Source of the DNA: Protopterus annectens
Lineage: Eukaryota > Chordata > Ceratodontiformes > Protopteridae
Length of the DNA stretch: 64,000 nt
Direction of reading: 5' to 3'
Assembly (NCBI RefSeq): GCF_019279795.1
Contig: NC_056725.1
Span: 1,750,058,916 to 1,750,122,915, forward strand
Part shown: positions 1-10,620 of the stretch, piece after piece
Position numbering within the stretch: position 1 is the first letter of the stretch
How the letters are laid out: the number at the start of each line of letters is the position of its first letter
The notes under the pieces: model-generated
The model's input: the letters and a program-made list of their open reading frames with translations, nothing else
The model's database searches: none
What the model was told of the DNA's origin: nothing
Made by a program: the position numbers and the translations under genes

Positions 1-340
1 GGCAAGCATACATGTATATGTAAGAAAACAAACCGTATTAACATGTTCCCTGTTAAAAGCATTTTACATAACATATGTTTTTGTATAACTATCATCAATC
101 CAACACTATATAAATTGTTCAGTTCTTACCTTCCTTTAAACTTCACTCCTCCTCACAGACATTATTCTGCATGTATTGCTCCCACAATTTTCATTTGTTT
201 CTTTCTAACTCGCTCCTACCCTTTTATAAAAATCCCACTTCTCGTTTTATCTCTGTTTACAATATTCAAAACTTCAAATGCAGTTGGTTTACAGTTTGAT
301 TTCCATTTTCTAGCAATTCTTTTTTGGCCACCACCAGACT

Positions 341-832
341 TAAACTTAGCAATGCCTAACTATGTCCTGGCAATTCAGATCATGTATCCCAGCTCAGACT
401 TAACAATGCCTAACTATGTCCAGGCAATTCAGATCATGTATCCCAGCTCAGACTTAACAATGCCTAACTATGTCCAGGCAATTCAGATCATGTATCCCAG
501 CTCAGACTTAGCAATGCCTAACTATGTCCAGGCAATTCAGATCATGTATCCCAGCTCAGACTTAGCAATGCCTAACTATGTCCAGGCAATTCAGATCATG
601 TATCCCAGCTCAGACTTAACAATGCCTAACTATGTCCTGGCAATTCAGATCATGTATCCCAGCTCAGACTTAGCAATGCCTAACTATGTCCAGGCAATTC
701 AGATCATGTATCCCAGCTCAGACTTAGCAATGCCTAACTATGTCCTGGCAATTCAGATCATGTATCCCAGCTCAGACTTAACAATGCCTAACTATGTCCA
801 GGCAATTCAGATCATGTATCCCAGCTCAGAAG
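341..832. repeat. 54-bp minisatellite, nine units
   Basis: Nine head-to-tail copies of a 54-bp unit. The ATG of AATGCCTAACTATGTC recurs every 54 bases from 352 to 784. Units differ at only a few positions (CCAGG/CCTGG, TTAACA/TTAGCA), so the array is young or homogenised. Because 54 is divisible by three, the plus strand stays open (43-846), but the translation only repeats the unit and has the marks of an accidental ORF. On the minus strand the array begins in the last codons of the adjacent L1-like ORF, whose stop lies in the first unit. Confidence 0.95.
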
Positions 833-1580
833 AATCATTTCCTTAGTTATACCCCTTTGCTTACCCAATATTTCTGGCAGAGTATTCTGTAGGGAATTTT
901 TAAAGTCTGCCAACTCATTATACTCCCAAAACATATGTTCCCAGTTACTTGTTTCTTCCCCGTCACATCTCCAGCATTTATCACCTACATGAGGAAACAT
1001 TCTTGGGAATTTGTTTGGGGTATATAAAAATACCTATGCAAACGCTTCCAAGAAAAAATTCTAAACTTTCTAGACATTTTTGCATACTTGGGAGCCATAA
1101 ATATGTCCTCCCATTGTTTCCTTCTTATCCAGTGTCTTTTCCCAATCTTTTCTTTCTTTGATTTTTATAGTTATTGTGGAATATTTTACATGCTGTACTA
1201 ATTATCCTTTTTTAACAGGGGTTTCTGTACTAGATTGAACTAAAAACTCTACCATGGAAGGTGTTTTAGTTAGTAATCCCCTATCTATTTCTCTTTGCCT
1301 TTACTCTGACATCAATCCCTGATAGGGAGGGAAGTCTCTAGCCTGGAGTCCAAATGTATTCTTGGTCTCTTCCCATTCTATTAACTTTCCCTCTCTAGTT
1401 ATTTGCTCAGTTGGTTCCTTTGCCAGTCTTGTCCAGAAATTACAGCCCTCTCTTGCCTATTATCTGTACCCCTAATTGCAGTCATCTCTATCAGCAAAAT
1501 CTCCTTTCTCCATTTCCGTGTTGGCTTAGTTCTTAGAATACTTTCTGCTACTTTATGAATATAATATTGTTTCCCCCCTA
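833..1580 (-). mobile_element. L1-like LINE, ORF2 C-terminal remnant
   Basis: The minus strand at 812-1000 reads a cysteine-rich C-terminus with the pattern CWRC, then HMFW and a downstream acidic position. This resembles the CCHC knuckle at the end of L1-clade ORF2, but the last cysteine of the usual pattern appears replaced. Further minus-strand stretches to about 1580 (for example YYIHKVAESILRT) fit the neighbouring ORF2 region with frameshifts. No RT core is present, so this is a 3' fragment. The 54-bp minisatellite sits exactly at its 3' end. The L1 call rests on motif memory, not an alignment. Confidence 0.6.
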
Positions 1581-1808
1581 TTTTTTAATTTCTCCAAGTC
1601 TTTTGGGTTTCTAATACCATGACAGGAATGGACCCCATTCCTAAGTCAAAGTATGATTAAAGTTCATGAAATTAGTATTGTTTCAATCTTTAATGTCAGC
1701 CAGAAGTGCTCTATGCAGCACTCGCAATGTGCCCAGTATTGACTCCTTCTGCAGTTCATACAGGGTTGCATGTATTGGTAACATATCTAAATATGATTGT
1801 AGATTATT

Positions 1809-2403
1809 TTATATAAGACCCATTGCTGCTACTACTATTGGAACTGTCTGGGTATCCTTCTTCCACATTGCTCTGATTTCTGCCTGCAAATCCTGATATT
1901 TTATGACTTTGTATCTCTCTGTACGCAAGGCACTGTAGTCACTGGGTGTGGTGATTTCAATGATCAATGCTACTTTTGTCTTCCTTTCATGGACCACTAC
2001 ATCCAGTTTTCTAGCATCTATCTTTTAAACTGTTGGTAATGGGTGATCCTATGTTATGCGGACTTCATCATTTTCTATGATGCTTTATGGCTCATGTTTC
2101 CAGTGTTTTTCACCCATTTCAATACCATAATATTTGCAAAATCCCCTGTGCAACAGTCTTGCCACATTTTTATGTCTTTCAGTATACAGTCCTTCTGCCA
2201 TTAGTATGTCTCAACCAGCAACGAGGTGTGTGACTGTTTCCAGTTCGGTTTTACAAAACCTACATTTGTCTGTTTCTCCCACATTTTCAATGGGCTTTGT
2301 AAACCAACTTGTACGCAGCCCACTGACTTGGGCTGCCAATATCAACCTTTCATCTCTTAGTTTGAATTCACCTCTCCTTAGCCATTCCTGTGTTCGATCT
2401 TAA
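1809..2403 (-). pseudogene. Zinc knuckle and restriction-like endonuclease region of the R4/Dong-type LINE
   Basis: The minus strand reads TQEWLRRGEFKLRDERLI, then a CRFC...HLVAG zinc-knuckle stretch where a stop replaces the expected last cysteine, then a typical LLHRGFCKYYGIEMGEKHW block, and finally LDVVVHERKTKVALIIEIT and KYQDLQAEIRAMW. In the family the last part is the nuclease with a PD...D/E core. Here the proline is replaced (LD) while the downstream acidic residue remains. Loss of the knuckle cysteine and internal stops argue against function. The closing PIVVAAMG block matches the usual end of this domain. Confidence 0.65.
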
Positions 2404-2611
2404 TCAACATGAGGTTCTTCCAGAAGTTTTCTATGCTTGCAACTATATTTATGCATTTTACACATTTCTTGCCTTTTTATCTGGTCCTTCACCTTGTATT
2501 CTTTATTTTGCTTTTTGGCACATTCAGTTGCTGCCTGATTTTTATCTCCTTCTGGTTTGATTTCTGTTCCTGCTTGACGCCGATATGCTTCTGCTAGACT
2601 AAGCAGAGAAG

Positions 2612-2857
2612 TCATCTTAGATTTATTCTCCTTATGTTCGTTACATTCGGGTCTTGTGAGGTCAGCAGATATGTGTGCAGTCCCACAATTGCAGATCTAT
2701 ACGTGTAATCAATTTCAAGGATTCCCCACTCTCCTTCGGAATGGGGAATATATAATCTTGATATACACTGATTTTTATAAATCATTTGATGAGCATGAAG
2801 CATCCTTCTTGTTTTCCTGTCTAATCTATCCAACATGTTTTGGGGCCAATCAATCAA
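2612..2857 (-). pseudogene. R4/Dong-type LINE, post-RT linker fragment
   Basis: An 81-codon minus-strand stretch reads LDRKTRRMLHAHQMIYKNQ, then SRLYIPHSEGEWGILEI and a YRSAIVGLHTYL helix. This is the linker that follows the RT thumb in R4/Dong-like proteins (DRKTRKLL...RLYLPR.EGGRGL). It lies in the expected place between the RT at 3006-3658 and the nuclease at 1809-2403. No catalytic residue is expected here; it is useful mainly for family assignment. Confidence 0.6.
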
Positions 2858-3005
2858 CCCAAAAATAAGTTAGGACAGGAAGAGCAAATTGGTTTATAGC
2901 TTGAATTTTGTTCCTAGAGGTCAATGCTGTTTTCAGGATTAATTTAAGTCTTCTAAAGTATTTCTTACTGAGTTTCATTTGCACTTGTTCATGCTTTATT
3001 GTTGA

Positions 3006-3658
3006 TCATTCATCAATTCCCAAATATTTATACACTCCCTCTTGCTCAAGTTCTTTTATATCACATTCTTGTTCCAAACTGATGTTTTCTTGGTGCTGCA
3101 GTTTTCCTGCTTTAAAGGTTGCTTTTGTACATTTATCAAGACCAAATGACATTCTTATATCATCTGAAAAAGTTTTGGCAACTTGCAGTTGTGCTTTCAG
3201 TTCCTCTTCTGATGAGCTATACAGTTGTAAATCATGGACAAAGAGAAGATGAGAAGTCTTTACACTTTGTTGTTTTCTAGGAGCCAACTTATAGCCATGA
3301 ACTAAGCTGTTAAGTAGACAGAATAGCAGCGGTGACAAAGAGCCACCCTGGAATATCCCCCTTTGACTTTTTATCCCTGGGATAATAATTTGTCCTTTAT
3401 CATGGCTTAATAGTAAAGTGGTCTGCCACTGTTTTATGGTCACTGTAATGTAGTCGATCAGTGTAGGGTGTATCTTATACATTTTAAGCACTCTTTTATC
3501 CATGAATGTAGGATACTATCAAATGCTTTTTTGTAGTCAATCCATGCCATACTTAGATTCTTCCCCTTTTTACAGTTCTGCATTCTAGCTTTATTTAGCA
3601 GCAGATGATCCTTTGTTCCATATGACTTTCTTTTATTGCCCTTTTGTTCTATTGCCAT
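3006..3658 (-). pseudogene. R4/Dong-type LINE reverse transcriptase core, split by a frameshift
   Basis: Two overlapping minus-strand frames encode the RT palm. The first (3458-3658) has EQKGNKRKSYGTKDHLLLNK and the motif-A region MAWIDYKKAFDS with its aspartate. The second (3006-3503) has motif B-like RGIFQGGSLSPLLFCLLN, then SHLLFVHDLQLY where motif C should be Y/F-x-DD: the first catalytic aspartate is a histidine (VHD). Next come FGLDKC and YKYLGI. The frame break near 3480 and the damaged motif C make this RT inactive. Confidence 0.75.
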
Positions 3659-4103
3659 AATTGAGTTTTCTTCCGAATGACTATAAACTCTGCCGGCATC
3701 AATTCCAGAGTATAGTTATACATTAGCGGAAGGCAAATTATTTGTCTATAATTTTTAGTGTAGCTTGCATGTTCACTCTTAAGTAGGAGCATTGTTTTTC
3801 CCATTTTTAGTTATATTGGTGTCTGTTCGGGGTATGCATATAAATAGTTCTTACTCATGGCTAAACTTTTAACCAGAGGTTAGGTACTGCATCTGGACCT
3901 GGGGTTTTCCAATTAGAGGCTTTTCTTCACTTTGTTTCCATCTCTCTGGCTGTTACTTCATCCCATTTCATATCCTGTACCTTTAAACTTCTTTTTTTCT
4001 TTTACTTCTATCCATGTATCATATTTGTTATGTTCCACAGGATCTTCATAAATACTTCCCCAAAATATATCTATTTCTTTTTTTGGTAGTCTTTAAATTC
4101 CTT

Positions 4104-4568
4104 TTAACTTGCTTTCCAGTTCTCTATAAAACTTTTTTGGGTCATCAATAAATTCCTTATTTTGTATTTTTCCTTTATATTTATCAATGTATCTTCTAGG
4201 TTTTTCCACCTGTGCTGAGATTTTTGTTTGTAATTTGTGATAGTGCATGATAGATCCTGATCTGTTATAATACTGTGCATTGCTTTTATCACATCTATAT
4301 TTCTAAGTATTTTTGTTGATCTGGTCCCACTTTTATACTCTTCTAACAGTGACACGTCTTGTCTTAATTGCTTTATAGTTTTCTCTATTTGATACTTCCA
4401 TGATGGTATTCGATTTCTCCCCTTCCCTTCCCTCACTACCCTGTGTTCTTGTGGTAGAACTTTATCAGTTATTAATTTAGCTGCACAATAACATATCCTG
4501 TTTATTTCTGCTATATTGCATGGATCTCTATTGATAGTCATAATTACTGTGTTCATTAGTTTTATCAA
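4104..4568 (-). pseudogene. R4/Dong-type LINE, pre-RT N-terminal domain fragment
   Basis: A 154-codon minus-strand stretch with NRICYCAAKLITDK, then RNRIPSWKYQIEKTIKQLR and a C-terminal KYKIRNLL...QKSFIENW segment. The 'PxWxxxLExxIxxLRxDls' block is familiar from the region just upstream of RT in R4/Dong-like elements. It is rich in lysine and predicted to be mainly helical. Positions 3660-4100 between it and the RT also belong to the element but are too frameshifted to read. Confidence 0.5.
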
Positions 4569-4715
4569 ACATCTGACGTTTTGGGTTTTATTGACCTTCT
4601 GCAGTAAATTTTTTTCATTGATCTTAATATGTCTATCTCTATTAAATCAAGCAATTCTTCTTAGCTCATTTTCATCTAAATTGACAGCACATTTTTTGTT
4701 CTCCATTTCCTGTGG

Positions 4716-5351
4716 TCATTCTATAGAAAGTTCTATAGCATCTTCCTGTGGCACATTCTCTTCAGTTTCATCCTGTTTCATCCATTGCTCTGCCATATGG
4801 GGAGTCACTGGTCTATCACTCCTCAACATTGACTGCATCAGGGTTTCCACAGTTTCCTGTTCCTTTTCTTGCTGTTCATCTTCAAGTGAATGTTTATACT
4901 GGTTTCCTGTGGAAGGCTTCAAAATATCCTCATATGGCACATGACCAATTGCTTCCTATTCCACTGGTTTCCCCTTAATTTGGATATCCATTGCTCTATG
5001 CTGTTGTGGTGCTTTCTGAATTAGATTTTCTACACTGAATCCTTCACTTCACAGGTACTCCATAACCTCAGTTTCTATTTCTTTAATTTCTCCATTACTT
5101 ATCTCCAATTCTGTTTTTCCTCTTTGTCTTCTTTTTTTTTGAATTGTAAAGTTTTCCATGTCCTGATTCCTTTGCCTGTATTTCTCTTCAAATATCTTTG
5201 GTGCTGCTCTTTTTGTAATGGTTAGTTTTGCTTTCTCCTTTGCATAGATATTACACCATATTAGATCTCCTTTTCTTTCCCATGTCCATATTTCTTCTTC
5301 AGATGTCTCTTGATCTTCCTGTTTCCTTACTTTGGGGACTCGTTCCATCAT
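4716..5351 (-). pseudogene. R4/Dong-type LINE, N-terminal region (two frames)
   Basis: The more upstream frame (5049-5351) is a charged stretch with TWERKGDLIWCNIYAKEKAK and KIFEEKYRQRN. The downstream frame (4716-4940) is acidic and glutamine-rich (EDEQQEKEQETVETLMQSM). In R4/Dong-type proteins this part carries target-DNA-binding motifs, but I cannot identify a complete zinc finger or Myb repeat here. A near copy of the upstream stretch follows at 5375-5650, giving a local 349-bp direct repeat. Confidence 0.4.
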
Positions 5352-5374
5352 GTTGTAATTTAACCTGTGTTAGA

Positions 5375-5650
5375 CCTTCTACACCAAATCCTTCACTTCG
5401 CAGACACTCCATAACATCGACTTCTGCTTTACTAATCTTCTTTTCTACATTCCCTCTTTGTGATTTTATTTTTTTATTGTGAAATATTCCCTATCTGGCT
5501 GCCTTTGCATGTATGTCTCTTTGAATATCTTTGGGGCTGCCTTCTTTATACTGATTAATTTGGCTTTCACCTTTGCATAAATATTGCACCATATCGAATC
5601 TCTCTTTCTTTCCCGTGTCCATATTTTTTTTTATACTTTTCAAAAATCTC
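5375..5650 (-). repeat. Second copy of the LINE 5' segment (349-bp direct repeat)
   Basis: The block CCTTCACTTC at 5041 recurs at 5390, and similar sequence continues for about 270 bp, including a KANIWCN-type minus-strand region. The two copies are clearly diverged and out of frame with one another. This is either a 5' tandem duplication within the R4/Dong-type LINE or the 5' end of an adjacent copy in the same orientation. Confidence 0.65.
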
Positions 5651-5784
5651 TAGGTTTTGTTGTTTATATTTTTGCACTTCCTGAGATGCTTCTTTTTACA
5701 AACAGATTAGTTTCTTGGTCTATATACTATTTTTCACAAATCTGTTGTATTAATGAACATAAATGTATTTATTTATTTATTTTA

Positions 5785-5995
5785 ATTTCTCCATGTCTTT
5801 TGGGTTTCTAATACCATGCCGGGAATGGATCTCACTCCTAAGTCAAAGTACGATTAAAGTTCATGAAATAAGTATTGTTTCAATCTTTGATGTCAGTCAG
5901 AATTGCTCTTCACAGCACCTGCAATGTGCCCAGTAATGACTCCTTCTGCAATTCGTATGGGGTTACATGTATTGGTAATATATCTAAATACGATA
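5785..5995 (-). mobile_element. 3' end of a second R4/Dong-type LINE copy
   Basis: About 210 bp are closely similar to 1581-1800 (shared landmarks CTTTTGGGTTTCTAATACC and AAAGTTCATGAAAT). It is a heavily 5'-truncated copy in the same minus orientation as the long element. A short (TTTA)n tract at 5766-5784 lies at its 3' border. Dong elements are known to insert in simple repeats, so the tract may be the target. Confidence 0.75.
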
Positions 5996-6099
5996 AATTT
6001 ATTCTGTATGGCTGCTGTTATATTCCATAATGATCTCCCTTTATTTTTCAGTTTCCTTCTGTTTTATCAGCATCACTTTCCACTTTGAATTATGGCTTT

Positions 6100-7840
6100 C
6101 TGCTTGTGTTGTGTATATCAGCCTTAACTGTATAGCCCTAAAATATCCTTTCAAATATTGGAAGGATCGGTTTATCCCACTTGACCCTTGCCCTCTTCCC
6201 CTCCCAAATAAATGACTCCAACTCTTTATTAATTATTGTCTACAACTTCTCTTCTGGTTGATAAAACTATGTCTGAATTGTATATAAAACTAAAGGGACT
6301 AAAAACATTTTCACTGCTTGTACCTTGCTATCCATATCCATAAACAAGATCTTCCAGTTTCTTGATTTTTATATTTTTTATTTAGTCTCTTTTTTACATA
6401 TCCTTAGCTGTCATAAGAGAAGCCTTTTTAATCTATGCTCCTAAATACTTTATTTTATTGTGTCCCCATAAATATGGGTATTACTGTACCAAATCATGTG
6501 TGGATATATAGTTTACAGCTTATTTATATCCTGAAAAGACTTGAAACTGTCTCAAACTGTTCCACAATGCTTACTTGTCCTTTTCTGGTTTTAAGAGGTA
6601 CAAAATAATATTCTCTGAAAATAAAGCCAGCTTTCTTGAGTACCTTACCAATTATATCCTTGAATTTCTGAATCCTTTATTTTCTTTGCCAATGGCTCTA
6701 AATATAAAGCAAAAATAAAAGGGGAAGAGGACACCCCTGTTTGGTTCTTCTGTTCAGACAGAACTTATCAGAGAGGAACCTTCCCACTTTAATTCTTGCC
6801 TTCAATTCCTCAGATATCATAATTCTATATCCTAATTAACCTTATCAGTGGTACAGCAGTTAGCATTGTCGCCTCCCACTCGATTCACGGCTGGAGCGCC
6901 TTCTGTGTAGAGTCTGCATGTCCTCCTAGTGGTTGAGTGACGTTTAAAGACATGCAGGTAGGTGTGTGCGAGAATGGCTGTGCCTTTCTTGAAGGCTGGG
7001 CATTGGGCTGGCAACTTGGCACTGTAAAAATCCATTGACAATCATTAGTGAACAGGAGTTCTGCTGTGGCGACCCCTAACAGGGAAAAGCTGAAAGACAT
7101 TACTTTTGTTGTATCAGGGAATGCAAATGCTTTCATTGTCCTACTCATAAAATCCCAGTGTACTCAAATGCTTTCTTTGCATCAAGATTCACCAACAATG
7201 TTTTTTTTTTTGCATTCTGCTTCCCTCTGGATCATCATTGTTCTATTAATGCTGCCAAATGTTTACTTCCGCCATAAAACATTTATAAATATCTAACAGT
7301 TTTGGCAACATCTTTGCAATGGGCTTATAGAAGTTGGATCCAATGGATTTTTACCATCTTTAGGTATTACAGCCACTGCAGCTTTCTTTCAGGATGTTGG
7401 TGCTTCCCCTCCTTTTAAAATATTGTAAAACAAAACCTTTCAGATCGTTATCACTTTCTTCCCTCCTGGCTTCCAAGCTTCCATAGGAATACCATCTGTT
7501 CCTGGAGACTTTCCTGCAGCTTGACTACGCATCACCATTTTCATCTAATTGCCTTCTGTCTTAACTATTAATTGTTGAGCCTCCTCTACCTCTAATCATG
7601 GCATGCTTAAGTTGTCCATAAATATTTCCATTTGTGCTCTTTCTTGATTTCTGCATTTCTGTGCTTTATACACATTCTCATAAAATTGCCAAAATATCTC
7701 TAATACCTCTACAGGATCCATGGCAATTGTTCTTGTTATAAGCTTTCTAAGTTGGGCAACAGTCGTTTCTACTTTATGCTGCCTAAGCTATTGTGCTAAA
7801 ACGTTTTGTGCTCCAGATTTAATATAAAAATGGTAGCTTG
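6100..7840 (-). mobile_element. L1-like LINE, RT region, heavily decayed
   Basis: Minus-strand fragments in the right order for an L1-clade ORF2: a GTDGIPMEAWKPGGK-like block near 7490, PKDGKNPLDP near 7340, LVNLDAKKAFEYTGIL (motif A, normally LDAEKAFD) near 7180, and KQGCPL...FALY (motif B, normally GxRQGCPLSPLLF) near 6740. Every segment is in a different frame with stops, so this is an old fossil. A SINE interrupts it at 6845-7112. The part from 7840 to 8140 may continue the element but I cannot read it. Confidence 0.6.
6845..7112 (+). mobile_element. tRNA-derived SINE, inserted in L1-like sequence
   Basis: Shares its whole length with the SINE at 48766-49027. An A-box-like TGGTACAGCAG lies at 6849-6859, followed by a decayed B box (CGATTCACGG), the body landmark CCTTCTGTGTAGAGTCTGCATG and the tail landmark GTGGCGACCCCTAACAGGG. 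More mutated than the 48-kb copy. The tail GGCGACCCCTAA is reminiscent of fish SINEs with RTE/Rex3-like tails; that link is from memory. Confidence 0.8.
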
Positions 7841-8313
7841 AGAGCAATCTTTCTAAACTCATGCATAACATGCAGATGCTGCATTATTTTCCCTTTAGCA
7901 CTCTGGAATTGCCCCTCTTCTTGGTCTGTGAGATTCCTCTTGTTCTGCAATTGTCACCCTCTCTAAATAATTCATGCTACTTTTTAACCATATCTCTTTT
8001 CTTTTCTTTCTACCCTATTTTTTAAACTCCACTCACATTTTATCCCACTCACTAGCTAGAACTTCTATAGGAATGCCGATCTTCTCTAATAATTTCCACT
8101 ACCCATTCCTTAAATTCCTCTCTTTTTAACAGGTAGATGGGGAAGATAAGATAAGATAGATAAGGTAAGATTCCTTTATTGTCATTGCACAAGTACAATG
8201 AAATTTGTAGCTATCCTCCTAAGGGACATTTACATCTAATGAAGATGAATAAATAAGAGAATACAATACAATACCAAACAATACAATATAATGCAATGCA
8301 GTAAACAACTCAG

Positions 8314-8914
8314 TTATTGCATTTGGGTATATTGCATATGAAAGGAATAAAGTAAGGTGCGCAGGAATGTAAACATATACCTCACAGTACGAATGGCTAT
8401 TATCTGTACTGAATGTGAGTATTTAGCATTATTCAGTTCACGTGTGACTCTGGGACAGAAAATGTTCTTAAGTCTGTTTGCCCAAGATGAAATGGACCTG
8501 AACCATCTGGCAGAAGGCAGTACTTCAAACAGGTGATGTCCAGGGTGAGAAGGGTCTTTCAAGATGTTGGTTGCCCTGCAGAGACAGTGAAAGCTGAAGA
8601 AGTTCCTCCAAAGAGGGCAATGAGCAGCCAATGACGTCTGCCACCCTGCTGTTGGTATACCATGTGGAAATGCAGTATGTCAGCACACTTTCAATAAAAC
8701 AGTGGTAAAAAGACACCAGCAGCTTCTCCTGCAGGTTGCTTTTCTTGAGGATCTTCAGGAAATGGAGTCTCTGCTGTACCATCTTGACTGCCTCCATGTC
8801 GTTTATGGACCAAGTGAGATATTCTACCACATGTACACCTAGAAACTTGCAGGCAGGAACCCTTTCCACACAGTCTCCATTGCTGTATATTGGACTGTGA
8901 TCTGTGTTGTGCAC
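8314..8914 (-). pseudogene. L2/Rex1-like LINE, RT thumb and C-terminus
   Basis: Two overlapping minus-strand frames. 8525-8914 begins with IYSNGDCVERVPACKFLGVHV, followed by QQRLHFLKILKKSNLQEKLL and SFYHCFIESVLTYCISTWY. 8314-8631 continues with ATNILKDPSHPGHHLFEVL and WANRLKNIFCPR. These are standard C-terminal blocks of L2-group ORF2. The frame change between 8525 and 8631 breaks the ORF. The protein would have extended and positioned the RT product; here it is dead. Confidence 0.75.
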
Positions 8915-9004
8915 CTGGGAATCTATTATGAGTTCTTTTGTTTTGGCAGAGTTCAGAGAAAGGTTGTTCTCAGTACACCATGCAGCCAGTCTTTGAACTT
9001 CATT

Positions 9005-9451
9005 TCAATATGCTGTTTTGTCTCCTCTTGAAATAAGTCCATCCACTATGGTGTCATCTGCAAACTTAATGATGGTATTACTAGAATGAGAGGGGACACA
9101 TTGGTGGGTGTAAAGAGTATATAGAAGCAGACTCAGTACACAGCCTTGTGGGACACCAGTGTTTAGCCTGAGAATGGAGGAAAGGTATGGGCCTAGTCTA
9201 ACCATCTGAGGATGGTTAGTCAAAACATCTTTAAACCAATGGCAGTTAGATTCTGAAAGTTTTAGGCCAGTGAGTTTACTGACCAGTTTATCCAGGATAA
9301 CTGTGTTAAAAGCTGAACTAAAGTCTACAAAAAGCATCCTCTCATAGCTCCCCTGCTGCTCAAGATGACAAAGTACAGTATGTAAGGCAGTGGGAATGGC
9401 ATCTTCCATTCCAGATCTATTTGCTCTGCAAGCATACTGATGTGTATCCAA
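9005..9451 (-). pseudogene. L2/Rex1-like LINE, RT palm
   Basis: A 148-codon open stretch with RT motifs in order: HQYACRANRSGMEDAI, motif A MLFVDFSSAFNT with its aspartate, motif B NTGVPQGCVLSLLLYTLY, and motif C IIKFADDTIVDGL with both aspartates intact. The catalytic triad is therefore preserved even though flanking frames are broken. Stops lie just beyond both ends (for example in the TGA just downstream of DKTAY). It follows the linker at 9804-10509 in the expected order. Confidence 0.85.
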
Positions 9452-9803
9452 GATAACTGGGAGACTGTCCTTGATGTGTCACAGAACCAGTTGTACAAAA
9501 CACTTCATGATGATTGGAGTAAGTTTCAGTAGATGGTAGCCGTTGAGACTACTGATGACAGGTTTCTTTGGCAGTGGAATGTTCGTAGTTGACTTCAGAC
9601 AAGATGGAATAGTAGACTTAGAGACAAGTTAAAGATCTTTGTGAAGTCTCCACAGAGCTGGCCTTTACACCCATCCCATTACTCTATCAGGGCCAGCAGC
9701 CTTTCTGGATTAACCGCTTTGAGCACACATCTTACATCATGCTCTTGTACTGTAAAGGTGGGGTTGCAGAAGGCTGCTCTAGATGACATGAGACTGTTGT
9801 GGC

Positions 9804-10509
9804 CTATCTGCTGGGGCCAAGGTATGACTGTCTCTGCTGTTTCCACTTCAAAACAGGTAAAGAAATAATAAATTCCTCTGCCATCAGGGCATCTCCATCA
9901 ACAGCCTTATGGTTACTAATTTTGTGATTGGTGATGTCCTGATTACCTTGCCATAGTTCCCATGGGTCCTTGTTGGTGAAGTGATCCTCTATTTTTTTTC
10001 TTTTATAGGCCACTTTAGCCTCTCTGATGGCTTTCTTTAAGTTGCTTCTAGCCATGCTGTAGAGTACTCTGTTGCCAGACCTGAAGGCTGTATTGCAGTG
10101 CCTGAGAAGAGATCTGACCTCCTTGATCATCCAGGGCTTCTGATTAGGGTGCACATGAATGTGTTTGCTGACAGTAACATTGTCAACACAGGTTTTTGTG
10201 TAGCAGAGTACCATTGACATGTAATCTTCCAGATCCTGATCCTTGAAAAATGTCCCATTTAGTTCTTTCAAAGCAATCCTGTATCTGTGAGAGTGCATCT
10301 CCCAGCCATATTTCAACAATCTTTATAGTAATGTGGTCTTTTCTCATAACAAGAGTGCATGCTGGAGTCAGGTCTGACTGGCCTAGATGAGGCAGCTGTT
10401 TTTCCCTATAGCCTTCCTTGATATTTGAGTGGGCCTTGTCCTCCATGGCTAAACATTTGATGTGTTGATGAAATTTGGAGAGAACTGACTTTTGACACCA
10501 GTGTCTCAT
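9804..10509 (-). pseudogene. L2/Rex1-like LINE, endonuclease end and linker
   Basis: Two minus-strand frames. 10183-10509 holds LPHLGQSDLTPACTLVMRKD, in which the usual catalytic SDH of the APE-type nuclease reads SDL, and IVEIWLGDALSQIQDCFERT. 9804-10319 continues with LEDYMSMVLCYTKTCVDNVTV, HPNQKPWMIKEVRSLLRHCN and YKRKKIEDHFTNKDPWELWQ. These blocks are typical of the nuclease-RT linker of fish L2-like elements. Positions 9452-9803 continue the element in broken frames. Confidence 0.7.
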
Positions 10510-10620
10510 TTTTACTTCATTACTGTGGAGTTTTGTCTTAATTTTTTATGGGTGCATGGTCCAAAATAGTTAGTGGATGTGTGTTGAAGCTTTCAATTAA
10601 ATGCACAATTAAAGTGTTTT

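Larger units (their letters stand above)
1581..5351 (-). mobile_element. R4/Dong-type LINE with restriction-like endonuclease, decayed, near full length
   Basis: Reading the minus strand from about 5350 to 1581 gives, in order: an acidic/basic N-terminal region, an RT domain, a conserved linker, a zinc knuckle and a restriction-like endonuclease domain. This is the single-ORF layout of the R2/R4/Dong group, in which one protein binds the target, nicks it and reverse-transcribes the RNA. The ORF is broken by several stops and frameshifts, so the copy is dead. Its 3' boundary near 1581 is inferred from a second 3'-end copy at 5785-5995 that starts with the same sequence. R4 versus Dong versus Rex6 cannot be separated by eye. 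Confidence 0.7.
8151..10620 (-). mobile_element. L2/Rex1-like LINE, 5'-truncated
   Basis: On the minus strand the order is endonuclease end, linker, RT and 3' UTR. The 3' end carries the landmark TTTATTGTCATTGCACAAG (8190s, plus strand) and a short (GATAA)n tract at 8151-8180, the microsatellite-type tail of L2/Rex1-like LINEs. The copy begins inside the nuclease domain, so it is 5' truncated. Its right border near 10620 is where readable linker/nuclease sequence stops. Frameshifts are few, so it is younger than the L1-like fossils. Confidence 0.75.

Noticed and set aside
341..832. CRISPR array
   Set aside because: Units are contiguous with no unique spacers, and the context is eukaryotic retrotransposon DNA.
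43..846. 267-codon plus-strand ORF with repeated MPNYVQAIQIMYPSSDL units
   Set aside because: It is the translation of a 54-bp DNA minisatellite; openness follows from a unit length divisible by three. Flanks show no coding signal.
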